Shown here: one piece after another, positions 11,734-22,715 of the stretch | How positions within the stretch are numbered: position 1 is the stretch's first letter | Layout of the letters: every line of letters starts with the position of its first letter | Origin: Pseudo-nitzschia pungens | Lineage: Eukaryota > Bacillariophyta > Bacillariophyceae > Bacillariales > Bacillariaceae | Direction of reading: 5' to 3' | NCBI GenBank assembly: GCA_037355855.1 | Contig: CM074760.1 | Coordinates: 3,960,501 to 4,024,500 of the forward strand | DNA: 64,000 nucleotides | The notes under the pieces: generated by a model | Told to the model about the DNA's origin: nothing | What the model saw: the letters and a program-made list of their open reading frames with translations, nothing else | Database searches by the model: none | Program-made: the position numbers and the translations under genes

Positions 11734-12082
11734 TGTAACACTCTAGGGTAGAAATTAGATGGAGTGGTACGCGATAGGTTAATAGATTGGTATTTTAAAG
11801 ATGGAAGGTTATAAAATTGTGTTACGAGAGAGAATGGTTGAATACTTTACGAGATGGGAATGATTTCTTGAGTATGGAATGAATGAACGTCGAGGATTGA
11901 GAATTATCGGCGAGTCATAAGACTCTTGATATTTTATCTTGATACTTGAATATCCAATCTGTTTCCGTTGTATGTGTGTATATACCGAACATACATACAT
12001 GAATACCATATATATTGGAGTACATGCGGGATTCAATAATCATTTAGAGCCCTCGTAGAGTAACATACGATAGCATGTTACA
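11734..12082 (-). repeat. LTR (5' in gag sense) of Gag-only element 1
   Basis: 349 bp, followed in gag sense by the perfect 12 bp palindrome CAGTAATTACTG (11722-11733) where a tRNA primer site starting TGG would be expected. Confidence 0.92.
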
Positions 12083-14189
12083 GTCAGAAGGATTGGTAGC
12101 TGTCTCAATGAACTTGTAGAATTTACCATCAGGGAGAGAGGCAATGTCTGAAGGTTTGCACCGATTGAACTGGGCTTTGAGGAGCTTAACAGTTTGGGCG
12201 CGCTTGGTAGCATCACATAAAACATGAGCAGCCAGAACTGGATGGGGATCAGGAGTTCTGGAGTTGTCCAGGCTGATATTCTTCCTGATAACAGCAATAG
12301 GACATGACTGAAACCTGGGATGAGTCTGAAGCAATTCGTTGTAGTGGTCAAGATCAAAACTCTGCATGTAGGATCCAAGGAGAAAACCACAGGTGACAAT
12401 AACTGGGGCCTGTATGTGGTCAAACTTCAGGTCCATGTCACGGTCTCTGAGCCTCTGGAGCAAGGGTACAGAAAATAGAGTCTCCAGGGAAACACTGTGT
12501 CCCACAAAGAAGCGTAAGTGAGGAGCAGTTCTGCTGCGAAGCCAGAGCTGAGCAACATACAATTCCAAGGTTTTCCTGTCAGGAAGGGTAGTCCAAAGCT
12601 TGGTAACAGGCTTGGCCTTGGGGTTGAGCCGGGCTCTTGAGGGAAAAACATACAACACCAGGCGCTTGTCAACAGTCCAAAGGAGATCCAAAGCTTCCTT
12701 GAGAGACTTGAGCAGTTCATCATACAGTTCCCCAGGGCGTTGTGACATCAACCTTGGAAGGGACAGAGTGACAAAAGAACTATGGGAACACTTGGTGCCA
12801 GCAGTGACATCCACAGGAGCCCGGGAATCACTTGAGCAAACCCCTCGGCGTTGGAGGAAATGCCCAGCAGAAGAGGACAAGACAGTAGCATCACCACCAC
12901 CAGGAAGAAAGGACACTGATTTGGAAGTGGAAGATTTGGAAGTGGAAGCATCATCAGCCGCAGGTGGCGCAGGTGTAGGAGGTCTCTTCTTGAAATGCCA
13001 GTGGGAGCCAAGCACCTGGTTGGCTGCCAACCAAACGTTTCCTTCAATGCTGGGGAGAAGGTTGCCCTCACAATACAGGTCATCAAAACACTCAGGAGAC
13101 ATCTTGACCAAACCAATAAGACATTTCTTCAGAACCTGGTCAGAGGGTTGCTTGGTCCATGCTGGGGCAGAGCCTTGAAAGCAAGCAGAGGCAAGAGAGG
13201 CCAAGGAATCTACAGAGGCAGTGCGCCAATCAGGAGTGTCCGGAAAAGCCTGAGCATAAACAGGAGGGATGGCAGTCTGGCAAATATCATGGATGGATTT
13301 CTTGTCTTTGCCCTCCTTCTTGCTGAAAAAGTGTGTGGGGCTGGGGCACCCAGCCCATAAGCGGGAACCTGTTGGAGATTTGCGAAAGGCCTGAATTGCA
13401 TTAGGTATGGGAGACCTGCCAGAACAGGGACCCTTACCATAAAAACACCAGAAGAAGGAATCAGAATGAGCCCTGTTTGCAGCAGCCAGAGCCTCCTTGC
13501 GTCGGGATTGGCGTGCTTTCGGCTGAGAGGGATCAGACTTCTGGGCAGAGGAAAAGGCAAGAGTAGAGTGCTTGAGGATAGATGACGCAGGGACCTTGCC
13601 TGAGGTCACAGAACCCATTGGTGGGTGTCCAGACGGCTGTTGGCCTGTCAGCTGGGAGCTTGACTGTGGGGATCCTGGCTGCTGGGAGCCTGGCTGCTGG
13701 GAACCTGGCTGCTGGGAGCCTGGCTGCTGGGATCCTGTCAGCTTGGATCCTGTCAGCTGGGGGTCTGACGGCAGAGTACCTGACTGCGGAGAGCCTGACT
13801 GCTTGGAGCCTAACTGAGAAGCTGCTGACAGAGAGGAGGGCTGCAAGGAATCCCCTGGAGCAGGTTCAGTGCCAAGCATATCAACATCAGAAAGCACACC
13901 TGCAGATGAGGACACAGAAGAAGAGGAAGACATATCATCAACAGAAGACCCATGCATAGAGGATGAAGAGGCTGAGGAGGCTGATGAAGAGGATGATCTG
14001 GTAGCAAGAGCAGGAGAAGGAGTGGCGAGAGCAGAGTTGGCACTAGAATGTCTTGGAGGGGTTTGTTGCACAAAGGGACGCTTGCTAGACCGAGACCCAG
14101 AGGCAGACGTAGAAGAGAAGCTGGCGTGGAAGATCTTTTCTTCCAGGAAGCAGCTTGGGAGGTGGGCCACCCCTTATTAGGAGGGGGAG

Positions 14190-14484
14190 GCATGGTACCA
14201 GAAGGGGAGCAGCTGAGTGCAGAGACACCAGCTGAGGGCAGAAGGAACAACAGAGGCGCCACTTTGGATGTAAAGATGCCAGGTGATAGCAACAGCCGGG
14301 GCAAAAGAAACACCAGTTGAGTGCAGAAGCAGCAACAGAAAAGCCACTTGGATGCTGAAAAGCCAGAGCAGAAAAGCAACCAGCTGGGTGCAGAGCAACA
14401 ACAGACACGCCGCTTGGATGTAGAGGTGCCAGGTGATGACAAATGCCAGGGCAGGAGAAGCACCAGTTGAATGCAGAAGCAACA
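14190..14484 (-). repeat. Minisatellite remnant in LINE leader, copy B
   Basis: About 3.5 units of the minisatellite that fills 16855-18840, with phrases such as GCAGAAGCAACAACAGA and GATGTAGAGGTGCCAGGTGA on the plus strand. It lies immediately upstream of LINE ORF1 and abuts the ATT-type tail of copy C at 14485. Confidence 0.8.
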
Positions 14485-14789
14485 ATTAATTAATTAATAT
14501 ACGTATTTAAACAACTTTAATCACCAAAGGCGAAACTAAATTACTCAGTCTGTAACCAGACTTTAACGTCGCCTCCATCAAAGAGTCAGGACCCCAAGTG
14601 GCAGAACGACAAATTTTCAAACAAACCTTGAACATCAGACAGGGAAAGGAACAAAAACAAGTCCCACCCATTAGGGACTTGAAAGAAAAAGAGATGGGAA
14701 GGAAGATAGTGGGATAGGATCCAGTATCAAAAGGTAGGGGACAGGATAAGAAGCAGGAACAGAAGACAAAACCAAGATACAAATTGGAA

Positions 14790-16854
14790 TCAACCCTGAG
14801 GTCCAGTAAGCCAGGCTCTGAGGAGAGCAGCCTCTCGTTGGTATGGCTGCACTGGTTGGACAGGCGCTGCATACTGCTTCCTGGCAAGGTGGATGGTTGC
14901 AAGCCACTGCCTCTTGGCAGTCAGGGTGTAACCTTGTAGGACTTGGAAAGGGGTTTGTAAAAGGGAGTGTGACTGGGGAAGTGCACCAGCTGCACCAATG
15001 GCCAATTCAGAGGAGATGGAAGCATCAAGAGATTGGTGTTGTTCAGCATCAAGGGTACCCCCAGGACCATGGAGTCGTTCATTCCTATAGGTCCAAAGAT
15101 CCCAGGAGGTAAGAAAGAACTGATGGATGATAGCTGTAGCCCAACGTTTGGGAGAGCGCTTGCTTCCAATGTGGGAGTAGTAGTCAGCCTGGATTTGGTA
15201 CCAGCGAGGAGACCACCTACCAAGAAGCCAGTTGTGCCAACCAATAGTCCTCTGTGCCCTGACAGCAGAAGCAATTGCAAGTGAGTAGGATGATGGATAA
15301 ATGTTCTGGCCCTTCCGAACTCTGGTGAGGAGATCCACAATGGCAACAACCAATGATGGATCAGTTTGTTCAACTTCAAGCCTCTTCTGCAGTGGTCCCT
15401 TGAAAGCTGACACACTGTGCCTGACAGCCCCAGGATCCTTGCAGGAGAGCACATGAGACACCTTCTCGTTGTCTGCATCACACAATGGGCATCTGGAGTG
15501 ATCCTGATACTGGTAGTGAAGGAGTTGGTTGCCAACACCAATACTGCCAGAAGCAAATTTGACAAACCACCGTTGCATGCCAGGAGGTAGACGCTTGAAG
15601 GCAGACAGATGGGCACACCAATGGATGGAACTCAATACAGGTTGTGGAATTGGGATATCATGGTGGGTCTGCCAATATTGAAGAAGAGGAGGACCAGAAA
15701 TAGCAACATGCAGAGCATTCTGATTAAACCTTGAACACTTGCATCCATTGAGAGAAAAAGCCCAAGGCTCAAACACAAGTCTGGGATAGTGGTGGGCAGA
15801 GGCTTTATGGACAGAGAGAAAGGCCTTGGCCATGCTGTCAACCTGATGATTGCGAAGGGCCCACCAATCAAGAAAGATTCCAGCTTGATGTCCCTGAACC
15901 CACTGAAAGTGCACAGAGATTGGCAGGGCAGAAATCATGTTTCGGATGACATAAACATAATCAAAAGACTTCTGGGAAATAACCAATGGCCATGATCCCT
16001 GAGCCTGTTTGAGAGCTGTGTCACCATCCAGAGCAATGGTGATAGAGCCAGAAGCAATATCAAAAAGACTCACCAGAGCAGTGCAACAGGTGAGAACTCC
16101 AATGATGCCTGCCAGTTCACTTCTGTAGGATGATTGATCCTCAGGGGATCCACTGACAAAATTACATCCAGTGAGGAACAATGAAGCAGTCTTGGTAGAG
16201 GTATTGGGTGATAGAATGAAAGCAGAGGTGCCTCTGAGAAGGTCCGGATCAAATGAACCATCACATACAGCACTGGCAGTACCACTTTGAATAGCATCAA
16301 CAAGGGGCTGACAACCAACCTGTGGTAGGGAATATTTGTGGAGAAGGACTCTTGGAGACTCACAGAGTGCATCAAAGGCATCTGCAGGGGATTCTGGAAG
16401 AGAATCAAATGGATTGTACTCCAGAGGATCCATATCAGGAGGTGCAGAAGCAAAGGCTGAGGGCCCAACCACACGTACAACTTGGCCGAGGATAACAGGG
16501 CAGACAAGCACAACAGCACATGCTGGTTTGTCAGAAATGATTTCAGAAGTGACCCTGTATCTGCCCCTGCCCTGGGAGGTGCTCACAATCCAGCCAGTAG
16601 AAGTTTTGGAGAATATTCTGTTGGTGGATAAAGACAAAAACCAAGGCCAAAGAGAAGCTGTCTGGGGAGAGAGCCAATGCCCAAGGTGAAAAGAAGGAGC
16701 CAATGCCCTGGCTGCAGGGGGGGGGCAAGAAGGAAGAAAACAGGTCTGAAGAGCCTTGATCCATAAGCGCTGAGCTGCTGGAGGCCATGGTGGGGGAGGA
16801 CATCTGGGCCAGTCAAGGTGTTCCCTCAAGTGATTGGAGGATGTTTGAATGCAG
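14790..16854 (-). pseudogene. LINE ORF2 RNase H half, copy C
   Basis: About 690 residues related to 2115-4628, with the RNase H motifs (VCDGSF, SYRSELAG, ALDGDTAL, VQGHQ) and CPLCDADNEKVSHVLSC preserved and no internal stop. LINE homology begins at 16854 (TSSNHLREHLDW). Upstream, the frame continues without a stop into the minisatellite up to 17105, so the repeat is fused in frame to the RNase H. RT and endonuclease are absent. Confidence 0.88.
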
Positions 16855-18840
16855 AAGCAACAACAGAAACGCCACTTGGGTGCAGAAATGCCTGATGATG
16901 ACAAAAGCCGGGGCAGTAGAAGCACCAGTTGAATGCAGAAGCAACAAACAGAACCGCTGCTTGGTTGAAGAAATGCCAGGTGATGACAAAGGCCGGGGCA
17001 GTAGAAACACCAGTTGAGTGCAGAAGCAACAACAGAAAAGCCACTCGGATGCTGAAAAGCCACAGCAGAAAAGAACCAGCTGGGTGCAGGAGCAACAACA
17101 GACACGCCGCTTGGATGTAGAGGGGCCAGGTGATGACAAATGCCAGGGCAGGAGAAGCAACGGCTGAGGGCAAATCAACAGCAGAAAACCTCCAGTGGAG
17201 TGCAGAAGCAACAACAGAAACGTCGCTTTGGATGTAGAGGTGCCAGGTGATATCAAACGCCGCTTGGATGCAGAAATACCAGGCGATAACAAAGGCCGGG
17301 GCAGTAGAAGCACCAGTTGAATGCAGAAGCAACAACAGGAATGCCACTTGGGTGCAGAAATGCCTGATGATGACAAAAGCCGGGGCAAGAGTAGCACCAG
17401 TTGAATGCAGAAGCAACAAACAGAACCGCTGCTTGGTTGAAGAAATGCCAGGTGATAGCAAAGGCCGGGCAGTAGAAACACCAGTTGAGTGCAGAAGCAA
17501 CAACAGAAAAGCCACTTGAATGCTGAAATGCCTGATGATGACAAAAGCCGGGGCAAGAGTAGCACCAGTTGAATGCAGAAGCAACAAACAGAACCGCTGC
17601 TTGGTTGAAGAAATGCCAGGTGATAGCAAAGGCCGGGCAGTAGAAACACCAGTTGAGTGCAGAAGCAACAACAGAAAAGCCACTTGAATGCTGAAAAGCC
17701 ACAGCAGAAGAGCAACCAGCTGGGGGCAGGAGCAACAACAGTCACGCCGCTTGGATGTAGAAGTGCCAGGCGATGACAAATGCTGGGGCAGGATAAGCAC
17801 CGGTTGAGGGCAAAGCAACAGCAGAAAAACTCCTGTTGAGTGCCGGAACAACAACAGAAACGCCACTTTGGATGTAGAGGTGCCAGGTGATATCAAACGC
17901 CGCTTGGATGCAGAAATACCAGGCGATAACAAAGGCCGGGGCAGTAGAAGCACCAGTTGAATGCAGAAGCAACAACAGAATTGCCACTTGGGTGCAGAAA
18001 TGCCTGATGATGACAAAAGCCGGGGCAGTAGAAGCACCGGTTGAGGGCAAATCAACAGCAGAAAACCTCCAGTGGAGTGCAGAACAAACAACAACAGAAA
18101 CGCCGCGTTGGATGTAGAGGTGCCAAGTGATAGCAAAGGCCGGGGCAGTAGAAGCACTAGTTGAATGGAGAAGCAACAACAGAAACGCCACTTGGGTGCA
18201 GAAATGCCTGATGATGACAAAAGCTGGGGCAGTAGAATCACCAGGTGAGTGCAGAAGCAACCACAGAAACGCCACTTGGATGCTGAAAAGCCACAGCAGA
18301 GAAGCAGCCAGTTGTGTGCAGGAGCAACAACAGACACACCGCTTGGATGTAGAAGTGCCAGGTGATGACAAAGGCCGAGGCAGAAGAAGCACCGGTTGAG
18401 GGCAAAGGCCGGGGCAGGAGAGGCACCGGCTTGAGGGCAGATCAACAGCAGAAAACCTCCAGTGGAGTACAGGAGCAACAGCAGAAACGCCGCTTTGGAT
18501 GTAGAGGTGCCAGGGGATAACAAAAGCCGGGGCAGTAGAAACACCAGTTGAGTGCAGAAGCAACAGCAGAAACGCCACTTGGATGCAGAAAAGCCACAGC
18601 AGAAAAGCAACCAGCTGGGTGCAGGAGCAACAGCAAACACACCGCTTGGATGTAGAAGTGCCAGGTGATGACAAAGGCCGGGACAAGAGAAGCACCGGTT
18701 GAGGGCAAATCAACAGCAGAAAAGCAACCAGCTGGGTGCAGGAGCAACAACAGACACGCCGCTTGGATGTAGAAGTGCCAGGTGATGACAAAGGCCGGGG
18801 CAGGAGAAGCACCGGTTGCGGGCAAATGCCAGGTGATAGG
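16855..18840 (-). repeat. 2 kb minisatellite in LINE leader
   Basis: Array of roughly 80-85 bp higher-order units built from two related half-units. Plus-strand phrases recur throughout: GCAGAAGCAACAACAGAAAC, GCCACTTGGGTGCAGAAATG, GATGACAAAAGCCGGGGCAG and AAGCACCAGTTGA. The array lies between the shared LINE module and the RNase H half. On the minus strand all three frames contain long open stretches (310, 410 and 604 codons) rich in Leu, Cys and Phe. I read these as a by-product of repeat composition, not as genes. Confidence 0.85.
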
Positions 18841-18860
18841 TTGATAGGTTGTAGGCTGGG

Positions 18861-19026
18861 AAACAGGGTACAGCAGCAACAACAGGTCCAACGTTGGGCT
18901 GGACAAGGAAAAACTCCAGGGGAACCAAAAGAAAAGACTGGAGCACTACCAGAAGAGGCAAGGTCAAAACCCACAGAGGTGCTCTGGAGTTACAGAATTT
19001 AGGAACTCCAGTAGACCACTGCAAAT
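18861..19026 (-). repeat. Shared leader module, LINE copy C
   Basis: Reverse complement of the module at 9865-10020: shares CAGAGCACCTCTGTGGGTTT and GTTGTTGCTGCTGTACCCTG. In LINE sense it lies between the leader repeats and the minisatellite. Confidence 0.8.
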
Positions 19027-19029
19027 CGT

Positions 19030-20517
19030 GTAGATTCTACAGGGAAAATTCTGGTAGTTCTGTCAGGAGTTGCGGGCAAATGGAATAGAAGTACTGCTTT
19101 TGGCCCTGTAGAAGTTACGTAGGGGGGGCTTTAGTAGGAGCACTTAGGGACCGGGGGATATCAATGGCAGGGCACACTTAAAAGGCTCAGGAGGGAACTT
19201 GAAGTTCAAACTCGTGAGTACTTATAAGTGGAAACAGTATCCAGGGGCAATTGGCTTGAAAACAGGTACCTTGAGCGAGACACTTAGGGACCAGGGAAGC
19301 TGCTTGCTTGAAAACAGGGGCTGTAGTAGGAACACTTAGGGACCGGGGGAAATCAATGACAGGGCACACTTAAAAGGCTCAGGAGGGAACTTGAAGTTCA
19401 AACTCGCAAGTACTTATAAGTGGAAACAGTATCCAGGGGCAATTGGCTTGAAAACAGGGACCTTGAGCGCGACACTTAGGGACCGGGGAAACAGTGGAAA
19501 CAGTATCCGGGGGCAATTGGCTTGAAAACAGGTACCTTGAGCGAGACACTTAGGGACCAGGGAAGCTGCTTGCTTGAAAACAGGGGCTTTAGTAGAAAGG
19601 CCTAGGGACCAGGGGGGAGGCTTGTGTCTTGAAAACAGTGTCGAACTTGAAGTTCAAGTTGGGGTTGCTTAATAGCGAAAACACTTAGGATTCAGGGACC
19701 TTGCGAACACTTAGGGACCAGAGAAACTGTAGTCTTGAAAACAAGGGGCACTAGTAGCTGTAGTCTTGGAAACAAGAGTGCACTAAGTAGGAGGTACTTA
19801 GGGATCGGTTGGTCTTGGCTTGAAAACAGGTGTAGTATGGGGAGCCTTAAGCGAAAATACTTAGGGACTGGGGGGCTTGGCTAGGAAACAGGGTAGCTCT
19901 TAAATGATAGGCACTTAGAAGAGCAGGGGGGCTATTGGCTTGAAAATAGGGAGGGAACTGGAAGATATGCTCGCGCGAACTTGCAAATACTTAGGGATCA
20001 GCAAGCAGGAACCTTCTAGAAGGGGGGGTATGTATGTGTTCGACAACTTCAACTTGAAAAGACTTAAAGAACTCAGCAAGGAACCTTGAAGAATGTAGAA
20101 CGTTAAGTGGATATCACTTAAGGGGCTTGAGAGACTGTATAAGGTTAAATAATAAGGTAGCTTGAAAACAGATCAAAAAACAAACCAAGCTCGGAGACAA
20201 AGCGGAAGAAAACAGAATCAGCTGTAGAAATTAGTACTGGTAGCTCTGTAGAATTAGTACTGCAATTGCTGTAGAAAATTATGTGTCCTTGTTTGCTTGT
20301 TGCCGAATCGATCGACTGACTGGCAGAGGAAACAAGCAACCACAGCAACCAAAGGAAGCAAGGAGCAGCCAAACAAACAGCAGAATCAGATAGGGGAGGT
20401 CTCTGTTAATAGGTGTAGTGCTTGGTTTTGTTGTAGGAGCTTTAGAAGTGAGTGAGATATCAAAGGGGAAAGGTGTGTAGAAATCTACGTGTTTTAAGTA
20501 CTGGAACATCGGAACGT
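19030..20517 (-). repeat. LINE leader repeat block, copy C
   Basis: In LINE sense, repeats of CCTGTTTTCAAGCC ... CCCTAAGTGTT with variable spacers, preceded by a more unique 5' segment (20517 to about 20150) that matches 33746-34110. The plus-strand form is dominated by CTTGAAAACAGG and CACTTAGGGACC. Non-coding; a short open frame in the unique segment occurs in both copies but shows no protein features beyond a hydrophobic run. Confidence 0.65.
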
Positions 20518-20536
20518 CGGACAAAATCGCCCGTCG

Positions 20537-21383
20537 CAAAATTGTACTACCAGAGAAAACAGCTGAGGTTACCAAATGGCAGAGGGTCAATGTGGACCTC
20601 TGGGGACCTGCAACTGTCCACAACAAGAGTGGTAAAGACTACCAAATCCACATCCTCACCATGGTGGACCCAGTAACCAGATGGTTTGAACTGGCCCACC
20701 TGAAGGACTCACCAAATGCAGCAGAAACTCAACGTTTGTTGGACAGTACCTGGCTAGCAAGATATCCTCGACCAAAGGAAATTGGCTTTGATGGTGGGAG
20801 TGAGTTCAAGGCAGAGTTCCAGGAGCTTTGCGAGAACATGGGGATGAAAAGGAAGCCCAGCGGGGCTTGGAATCCACAATTCAATGCTGTACTGGAGAGG
20901 ATACACCAAGTACTGAAGGACTGTCTATTGTCCTTTAACCTGGAGAAAAGGGACCTCCACGAGAAGGATCCTTTTGAGGAATTCACCACAAAGGCAGCAT
21001 ACGCTATCAGAAGCACCATCCACACCACTCTGGGGTATTCCCCAGCCCAATTGGTGTTTGGAAGGGACATGTTTTTGCCGGTGAACTTCCCAGTGGATTG
21101 GGAAGCAATCCAAGCAAGACAGCAGAAAAGCATCTACAAGAGCAACATCAGGGAGAACCGGAAGAGGATCCCCCATGTCTATAAAGAAGGAGACTATGTC
21201 ACCCTGGAAAGGAAGGGCATTATTCCAAAACTATCCTTCCCACGGCAAGCACCTTACAAGGTGCTCAAGGCCCATGATAATGGAACTGTAACCATTGAGA
21301 CTGCTCTCTTTGTAACCGACCGGGTTAACATCAGAAGAGTGCATCCCTATTATTACAGGGATAGCCCTGAACTGGAGAAGTAA
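20537..21383 (+). pseudogene. Ty3-type integrase fragment, family A
   Basis: Integrase catalytic core and complete C-terminus of an LTR-retrotransposon pol, with about 282 open codons. Catalytic residues: Asp in VDLWGP, Asp in GFDGGSEF, Glu in AVLERIH; the last two are separated by 34 residues, one fewer than in the copy at 37136-38402. The C-terminal part contains EGDYVTLERKG and a GPY/F-like region. The N-terminal HHCC finger and all upstream pol domains are missing because the leader of LINE copy C abuts at about 20517-20536. The family differs clearly from the other Ty3 elements here. No chromodomain is visible. Confidence 0.85.
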
Positions 21384-21576
21384 CTAATTATAACAGTACC
21401 ACGGAGGAGCATGCCGTGCACCCGAATACAGTCACGAGTCCACTCGGGACTGTTGGGGTTGGTCTCCAGATCGCTGAATTACAGGGGACTTGCAATTGTG
21501 GGAAGCAATAGCAATAGACTAATCCTTAGAGCTCACAATTTGCATATCACTACTACTATTCTATTCACTAGTAGAC

Positions 21577-21788
21577 CCGGGGTATGGCAGGTATGGATGC
21601 AAGAGCTGCGTCTGGATAAGTTACAGCCCTGGAAGACAGGACCATTCCTTATTGCTTATGTCAATGATAATGGCACTGTTAAACTGCAAAAATCTCCTTC
21701 AGTGGTTGAAACAGTAAACATCCAGAAGCTGACTCCATACAGAGAACACGAGTCATCTGAACAATCAACAATCCACTGGTTGGCTTAA
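21577..21788 (+). pseudogene. Ty3-type integrase C-terminus, family B
   Basis: About 70 codons ending in TAA at 21788, closely matching the end of the integrase at 37136-38402 (DKLQP-KTGPF, DNGTVK, VETVNI-KLTPY, IHW). After the stop comes TTGTTCAATCATGAGATACTA, the counterpart of the polypurine-tract region of the autonomous element. The 3' LTR that should follow is displaced to 29814 by the 8 kb DNA transposon. Everything upstream of the C-terminus is lost. Confidence 0.88.
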
Positions 21789-22186
21789 GATTTGTTCAAT
21801 CATGAGATACTACGTCTGTTAACTGTTTTTCGAGGTAAATTGGTCATTTTTAGACCTTTTTGACCCTGTACCTCTATTTTTTCTTTGGTAAAACTATTTA
21901 CGACCCCGTTTTTTTTTCAATTCCAACCCTCACCCTTTTTTTAAGGTCGAAAAGTCAATTTTTACCTACCAAAATTTTGTGGTTATGGTCAATTGCTATG
22001 CTATCATACCATGCTACCCTATTATGCTACCGTCGGGGTATGGTCATTCGTGTACAATAAGTACTATAACCGGATACCCCAGCCCCTGCAGTGATAAGTG
22101 AGCAATTGTAGTACACGCCCTCCCTGTATCCCTGTAACGCTGTAGCGCTGTATCCATGTAGCGTTGTATCGCCGTACGCTCTACAT

Positions 22187-22291
22187 TACTCCACTTGTCA
22201 CTCTACATTACTCCACTTGTCACTCTACATTACTCCACTCGTCACTCTACGTTACTCCACTCATCACTCTACGTTACTCCACTCGTCACTC
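22187..22291 (+). repeat. Left subterminal tandem array of the 8 kb transposon
   Basis: Five units of about 22 bp, TCACTCTACATTACTCCACT with small changes. The core GTCACTCTACAT recurs, in opposite orientation, in the right array at 29130-29325. Such arrays are typical binding sites for transposase or accessory proteins in CACTA-type elements; function here is inference. Confidence 0.8.
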
Positions 22292-22715
22292 ATTTTTATA
22301 ATCATATCCTTAGTAGTACGTCCGAAAACTGTTTTGCGACCCATCGCGACCGGATCGCGACCTGATCCCGACTTGTCTAAAAAAAACACGACCCCAATTT
22401 TTTATTTCACAACCTTTTTTCCATTATTCTCAACCTTATTTCTCCTTTTTCTCCATCCCCGCATCGTTTTCAGGAAAATGTTCTGATCTAGACCCTGATA
22501 TTCAGTCCCTCGTCACCCTTTCATTCCATTTTACACATTTGACACATTTGACTCAATAGAACAAATAATTTTTAATCAAATTTACTTCAATCACACAAAA
22601 GTTACGTCGCACACCACTGTAAACCTTTTTTTTTCAGTGGTGTCACGTCACTCGCATCACAACAACAATTATTTTATTATCAAACACATGTTTGTATGTC
22701 ACGCACACTACCACC

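Larger units (their letters stand above)
8959..12082 (-). mobile_element. Gag-only (non-autonomous) LTR retrotransposon 1
   Basis: 3124 bp with two 349 bp LTRs that differ at about one site, and a perfect 5 bp target duplication GTCAG (8954-8958 and 12083-12087). Inserted into LINE ORF1. In gag sense (minus) the order is LTR, CAGTAATTACTG at the primer-binding position, gag, a short in-frame stub of pol, about 950 bp without coding function, a short G-rich tract (GGGGAACTA), LTR. No protease, RT or integrase is present, so it must be mobilised in trans. The near-identical LTRs indicate a recent insertion. Confidence 0.93.
7946..14170 (-). pseudogene. LINE ORF1, split by an LTR element
   Basis: Two pieces (14170 to 12088 and 8953 to 7946) join in one frame when the LTR element and one target duplication (3129 bp, divisible by three) are removed, giving about 1030 codons. 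The N-terminus is Ser-rich, followed by repeated GSQQP units, then a conserved middle (WCFYGKGP, CPSPTHFFSKK, KSIHDICQ) and an acidic, Pro/Ala-rich C-terminus. I recognise no zinc knuckle. Position suggests an RNA-binding ORF1 protein. No in-frame ATG is near the 5' end; the first ATG (14193) lies in another frame, so the start is unresolved. The stop overlaps the ORF2 ATG by 8 nt. Homologue: 35956-44900. Confidence 0.8.
1805..14484 (-). mobile_element. Non-LTR retrotransposon (LINE), copy B, near full length
   Basis: Order in the sense of the element: minisatellite-bearing leader remnant (14190-14484), ORF1 (split by an LTR element), overlapping ORF2 with endonuclease and RT, frameshift, RNase H plus C-X2-C region, 3' UTR with conserved hairpin (1868-1883), and an ATT-repeat tail at about 1805-1820. 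The 5' end is truncated in the leader, directly against the tail of copy C. EN-RT-RNase H order fits the I/Jockey-like group of LINEs; I cannot assign a clade. The element is inactive because of one frameshift and one insertion. Confidence 0.9.
14485..20517 (-). mobile_element. LINE copy C, internally deleted
   Basis: Reading in LINE sense: leader start ACGTTCC (20517), leader repeat block to 19030, shared module (19026-18861), minisatellite (18840-16855), then directly the RNase H half (16854-14790), the 3' UTR with hairpin (14547-14562), and a tail of ATTA units at 14485-14500. ORF1, endonuclease and RT are missing. The leader start coincides with the sequence at 33746 in copy E. The head of copy B and tail of copy C touch, giving a head-to-tail pair. 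Confidence 0.8.

Noticed and set aside
16813..18974. Open frames of 310, 410 and 604 codons with membrane-like composition
   Set aside because: They arise from the leader minisatellite; hydrophobic runs recur with the repeat period and overlap in different frames.
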